The notes below the pieces were generated by a model. That model was not told the origin of the DNA and did no database searches. It was given only the letters and a program-made list of their open reading frames with translations. 64,000 bases of DNA, taken from the NCBI RefSeq assembly GCF_937960835.1, contig NZ_CALGPC010000015.1, positions 1-64,000 on the forward strand. The letters are read 5' to 3'. This document shows, piece after piece, positions 61,587 to 64,000 of this stretch; the stretch's first letter is position 1, and each line of letters starts with the position of its first letter. The DNA is from an uncultured Ferrovibrio sp. (GTDB lineage: Bacteria; Pseudomonadota; Alphaproteobacteria; Ferrovibrionales; Ferrovibrionaceae). The position numbers were made by a program, and so were the translations under genes.

Positions 61587-62771
61587 TTAGGCGGTTCTCG
61601 GCACCCGATGCTTCGCCCCCACGCCCGTCGCGACTGTCAAGGCCGCCACGGCCAGTACGCCCGCGCTGATGACGAACAATGCCCAGACCCCCAAATGGTC
61701 GATCGTCAGCCCCCCCAAGGCCGCGCCGAGGAAAATGGCGAGATTGATGGTCGCAACCAGCAGGCCGCCGACACTTTCAGCCTTGTCGGGAACCGCTCGC
61801 GCGATCCAGGCCGACCAGCCCACCGGCACGGTTCCGAAGGCCAAGCCCCAAAGTACGATCAACGGCAAAGCGGCGTGAATGCCGCCGCCGAACTGCGCCA
61901 GCAGGAAAGCGGCGCTGCCAATCGCCAGGGGCATGACCGCAAGGGTGAACCGCAGGGACTTCGCTAGAAGCCACCCGCCGAAATAGTTGCCCAGGAAGTT
62001 CGCAATGCCAAAGGCCAGCAGGGTGAGCGAGATCCCTGTCACCTCAAGCTGCGTCACCTGCTCAAGGAAGGGCCGGACATAGGTGAAAAGCGACATATGC
62101 CCGCTGAACACCAGCAGTGCAGCAAACAGCGCAATCGCGATATGCCGGCGGGAGACAAGCTCAACCAATACCCTGATATTGGCCCTGTCACGCGGCGGCA
62201 ATGCCGGCAGAGTAGCGAACTGAACGATCAGAACGATGACCGCTAGTCCGGCCGCCCCGATGAAAACCGCGCGCCACCCCAGGAGATCGCCGACGAAACT
62301 GCCGACAGGTGCCGCCATGATCGTCGCGGCCGAAACACCGGAAACGACAATCGCCAGGGCTTTGGGAACGCTGTTCTCTGGCACGAGCCTCATCACTGTT
62401 GCGGTCGAAAGTGCCCAGAAACCGCCGAGAGCAATGCCAAGAACGAGCCGTCCGATAAGAAGCACGAACAGATTCGGTGCGAAGGCCACTGCCAGATTCG
62501 ACAGAACAAGAAGGCCCGAAAATGTGAGCAAGACCTTGCGGCGATCTATGGCAGCCGTCACCGCCGCGACAAACAGGCCTGAGAGCAATCCAAAGGCCGC
62601 CATGGCGGTCACCGCCTGACCAGCCATACCCTCTGTGACGGCAAGATCCCGCGCCATCGGGGTAAGCAGACTCGCGGGGAGAAACTCCGCCCCTACCAAT
62701 CCAAAAACGCCGAGCGCTAAAGAGAAGACGGCGGCCCACGCTGGAGCTGGGGAGGTCGCATTATTTTGCAT
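61587..62771 (-). CDS. MFS efflux transporter (DHA1/AraJ-like)
   Basis: A twelve-helix exporter of 394 residues. The loop after helix 2 contains AAIDRRKVLLTF, the family motif A, and the helix 5 region has VLGIALGGFWALS and SFVGDLLGWRAVF, which resemble the antiporter motif C of drug and purine exporters such as NepI and AraJ. The substrate is unknown. The neighbouring divergent AraC regulator probably controlled it. A strong terminator follows 15 nt downstream. Confidence 0.88.
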   Translation of the reverse strand: MQNNATSPAPAWAAVFSLALGVFGLVGAEFLPASLLTPMARDLAVTEGMAGQAVTAMAAFGLLSGLFVAAVTAAIDRRKVLLTFSGLLVLSNLAVAFAPNLFVLLIGRLVLGIALGGFWALSTATVMRLVPENSVPKALAIVVSGVSAATIMAAPVGSFVGDLLGWRAVFIGAAGLAVIVLIVQFATLPALPPRDRANIRVLVELVSRRHIAIALFAALLVFSGHMSLFTYVRPFLEQVTQLEVTGISLTLLAFGIANFLGNYFGGWLLAKSLRFTLAVMPLAIGSAAFLLAQFGGGIHAALPLIVLWGLAFGTVPVGWSAWIARAVPDKAESVGGLLVATINLAIFLGAALGGLTIDHLGVWALFVISAGVLAVAALTVATGVGAKHRVPRTA

Positions 62772-62853
62772 CAGCCAGAATCCCTAAAAATTTGAACCGG
62801 CCGCTCAGATGGGTGGAAATTCCGGACGGTCTATACCAATTCATCCGTAATGC

Positions 62854-63627
62854 TTGTCATGCGGCGACGCGGTACTGATCCCGCGTGCCTGCGACCATAA
62901 GATCGTTTCGGATTTGAATGCGCCTGTTTGGGATGTGCGCAGTCTGCCCAGCCAGCCGCTATGCCGGGATGTCTGCGCGGTCGACGCACGCTCGCCGACT
63001 GAATGCCGGTCCAAAGACACGCTGATATTCACCGCCTGCATGGAGCTTGAGCTCGACAGCCTGCATCCGCTGATCTCGCTAATGCCGGACATCATGCCGG
63101 TTGCCGCGTTGCAGGAGCGTCAACCCGATATCCGGCACCTGCTCCATACGATGGAGCGCGAGATGGCGGCGGCGCGGGCAGGTTCGGCCGGAATCCTCGC
63201 CAGACTGTCGGAGGTCGTCGCCGCCAATATCGTGCGTGAGTGGGTCGAAGCCGGCGATGGCGACGCAGGTGGCTGGATCGCCGCATTGCGCGATCCCCGT
63301 CTCGGCAAGGTGCTGGTGGCACTTCATTGCGACCCGGGAAAGGACTGGACCGTCGCGGAGATGGCCAAGCTGATGGGCAGTTCGAGGACCGTGTTCGCCG
63401 AGCGCTTTACATCCGCCACCGGTGTCCCCCCGCTTCGCTACCTCGCCCGGCTGCGGATGCATCTCGCCAGCCAGTGGATGAGCCGGGACCGCCTTTCGGT
63501 CGACCAAGTGGCCCGTCGTCTTAATTACAACTCGCCAGCTGCCTTCAGCCGCGCGTTTAAGCGCTTTACCGGTCGGCCGCCTAGCCAGGTGCGGCGGTCT
63601 TCAGACAGAGAAGAAGCCGCGGAGTAA
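62854..63627 (+). pseudogene. 5'-truncated AraC family regulator with partial cupin domain
   Basis: A frame of up to 257 residues starting at TTG. The C-terminal two-helix DNA-binding domain is complete: DWTVAEMAKLMGSSRTVFAERF, then DRLSVDQVARRLNYNSPAAFSRAFKRFTG. The N-terminal cupin domain of this family normally begins about 70 residues earlier; here the readable part opens at MSCGDAVLIPRACDHKIV, inside the cupin. Only 82 nt separate it from the divergent MFS start, with no room for the missing part. The gene is probably cut at its 5' end and may be inactive or have changed its ligand response. Confidence 0.6.
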
Positions 63628-63683
63628 TCACCACCGACAGCCCCTCGAGCGGGTGATCTTTGTCACAAAAATTTAACTTGCGA

Positions 63684-63696
63684 ACAATTAAATTGT
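63684..63696. promoter_or_regulatory. OhrR-type operator upstream of ohr
   Basis: ACAATTAAATTGT is a perfect inverted repeat (ACAATT, A, AATTGT) matching the core of known OhrR boxes (TACAATT-AATTGTA). It lies 58 nt before the start of the Ohr gene. OhrR is a thiol-sensing MarR-type repressor that leaves DNA when organic peroxides oxidise it. No ohrR gene is visible here. Confidence 0.65.
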
Positions 63697-63753
63697 GCAC
63701 TATTTAATTGCTCGTCAACGAAACGCATTCTCCACCTAACCAAGGAGCTCATC

Positions 63754-64000
63754 ATGACCCCGCTTTACACCACCACGGCCACGGCCACTGGCGGCCGCGC
63801 CGGCAAGGTCACCTCTGCCGACGGCATCATCGACCTCAACCTCGCCATGCCCAAGGAGTTGGGCGGCCCGGGCAATGCCGCCAACCCCGAAACGCTATTC
63901 GCCAGCGGCTATTCGGCCTGTTTCCAAGGCGCCCTCGGCCTCGTCGCCCGCACCCAGAAGGTCGCGCTGCCCGCCAACAACACGGTCAGCGTCACCATCG
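63754..64000 (+). CDS. ohr: Organic hydroperoxide resistance protein, partial at window end
   Basis: The first 82 residues of an Ohr/OsmC-family thiol peroxidase; the rest lies beyond base 64000. It starts MTPLYTTTATATGGRAGKV. The active-site cysteine region reads ETLFASGYSACFQGAL, which places the peroxidatic cysteine correctly. Ohr reduces organic hydroperoxides with lipoylated partner proteins. AAGGAG lies 7 nt before the ATG. The OhrR-like box upstream indicates peroxide-inducible control. Confidence 0.92.
   Translation, partial: MTPLYTTTATATGGRAGKVTSADGIIDLNLAMPKELGGPGNAANPETLFASGYSACFQGALGLVARTQKVALPANNTVSVTI

Noticed and set aside
1..64000. CRISPR arrays, insertion sequences, prophage or conjugation genes
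   Set aside because: No regularly spaced identical repeats, transposase, integrase, phage structural or transfer gene was seen on either strand.

Overview
The window is GC-rich chromosomal DNA from an alphaproteobacterium, probably close to Rhodospirillales. The pointers are an RNase E with a long acidic insertion, an rne - amidase - penicillin-binding protein 1A order, an NDUFS4-type complex I protein, a bactofilin overlapping an M23 peptidase, and a TipN-like coiled-coil membrane protein. The genus cannot be named from this sequence alone. Most of the window is ordinary core genome. No prophage, insertion sequence, CRISPR array or plasmid gene was seen.

Layout. (1) 1-4700: a GntR/FCD regulator diverges from a five-gene operon, a TRAP transporter (small permease, large permease, binding protein) followed by a TIGR04076-type protein and an aldo/keto reductase cut by the window edge. 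(2) 4711-13587: an AsmA-like protein diverges from glnE, a Bcp peroxiredoxin, an M23 peptidase and a bactofilin. (3) 13584-20396: a decayed alpha/beta hydrolase, prfB with its programmed frameshift, a DsbA-like protein, an M48 peptidase, a gamma-glutamyltransferase-like lipoprotein and an aminotransferase. (4) 20421-31465: a thioesterase, a GNAT protein, RNase E, a peptidoglycan amidase, then a stress cluster (VOC protein, Hsp20 under a ROSE-type RNA thermometer, NDUFS4-like protein, frameshifted YciI protein), PBP1A and tRNA-Val. (5) 31508-36652: a CoA-dependent catabolic operon (two-subunit CoA-transferase, acyl-CoA ligase, DapA-family protein) beside a ruined acyl-CoA dehydrogenase.

(6) 36976-41271: two unknown proteins, then LPS genes (GT2, O-antigen ligase-like, GT9). 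(7) 41268-44723: a tightly overlapped operon of a cysteine-free SUOX-fold exported protein, a membrane histidine kinase, a lipoprotein hydrolase and an HPP membrane protein. It is the best candidate here for an uncharacterised signalling system. (8) 44804-56323: two SDR proteins that depart from the usual active site, aspartase, an MFS transporter, a DUF892 protein, a coiled-coil protein, a PhzF protein, a MaoC-like hydratase and the TipN-like protein. (9) 56867-64000: a cone-less class I ribonucleotide reductase large subunit, an O-acetylhomoserine sulfhydrylase, MsrB, an SPW membrane protein, an MFS exporter, a 5'-truncated AraC regulator and the start of an Ohr gene behind an OhrR-like box.

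Four loci are broken: the alpha/beta hydrolase, the YciI protein, the acyl-CoA dehydrogenase and the AraC regulator. Each lies next to intact genes of related context, so gene decay is visible here without mobile elements.
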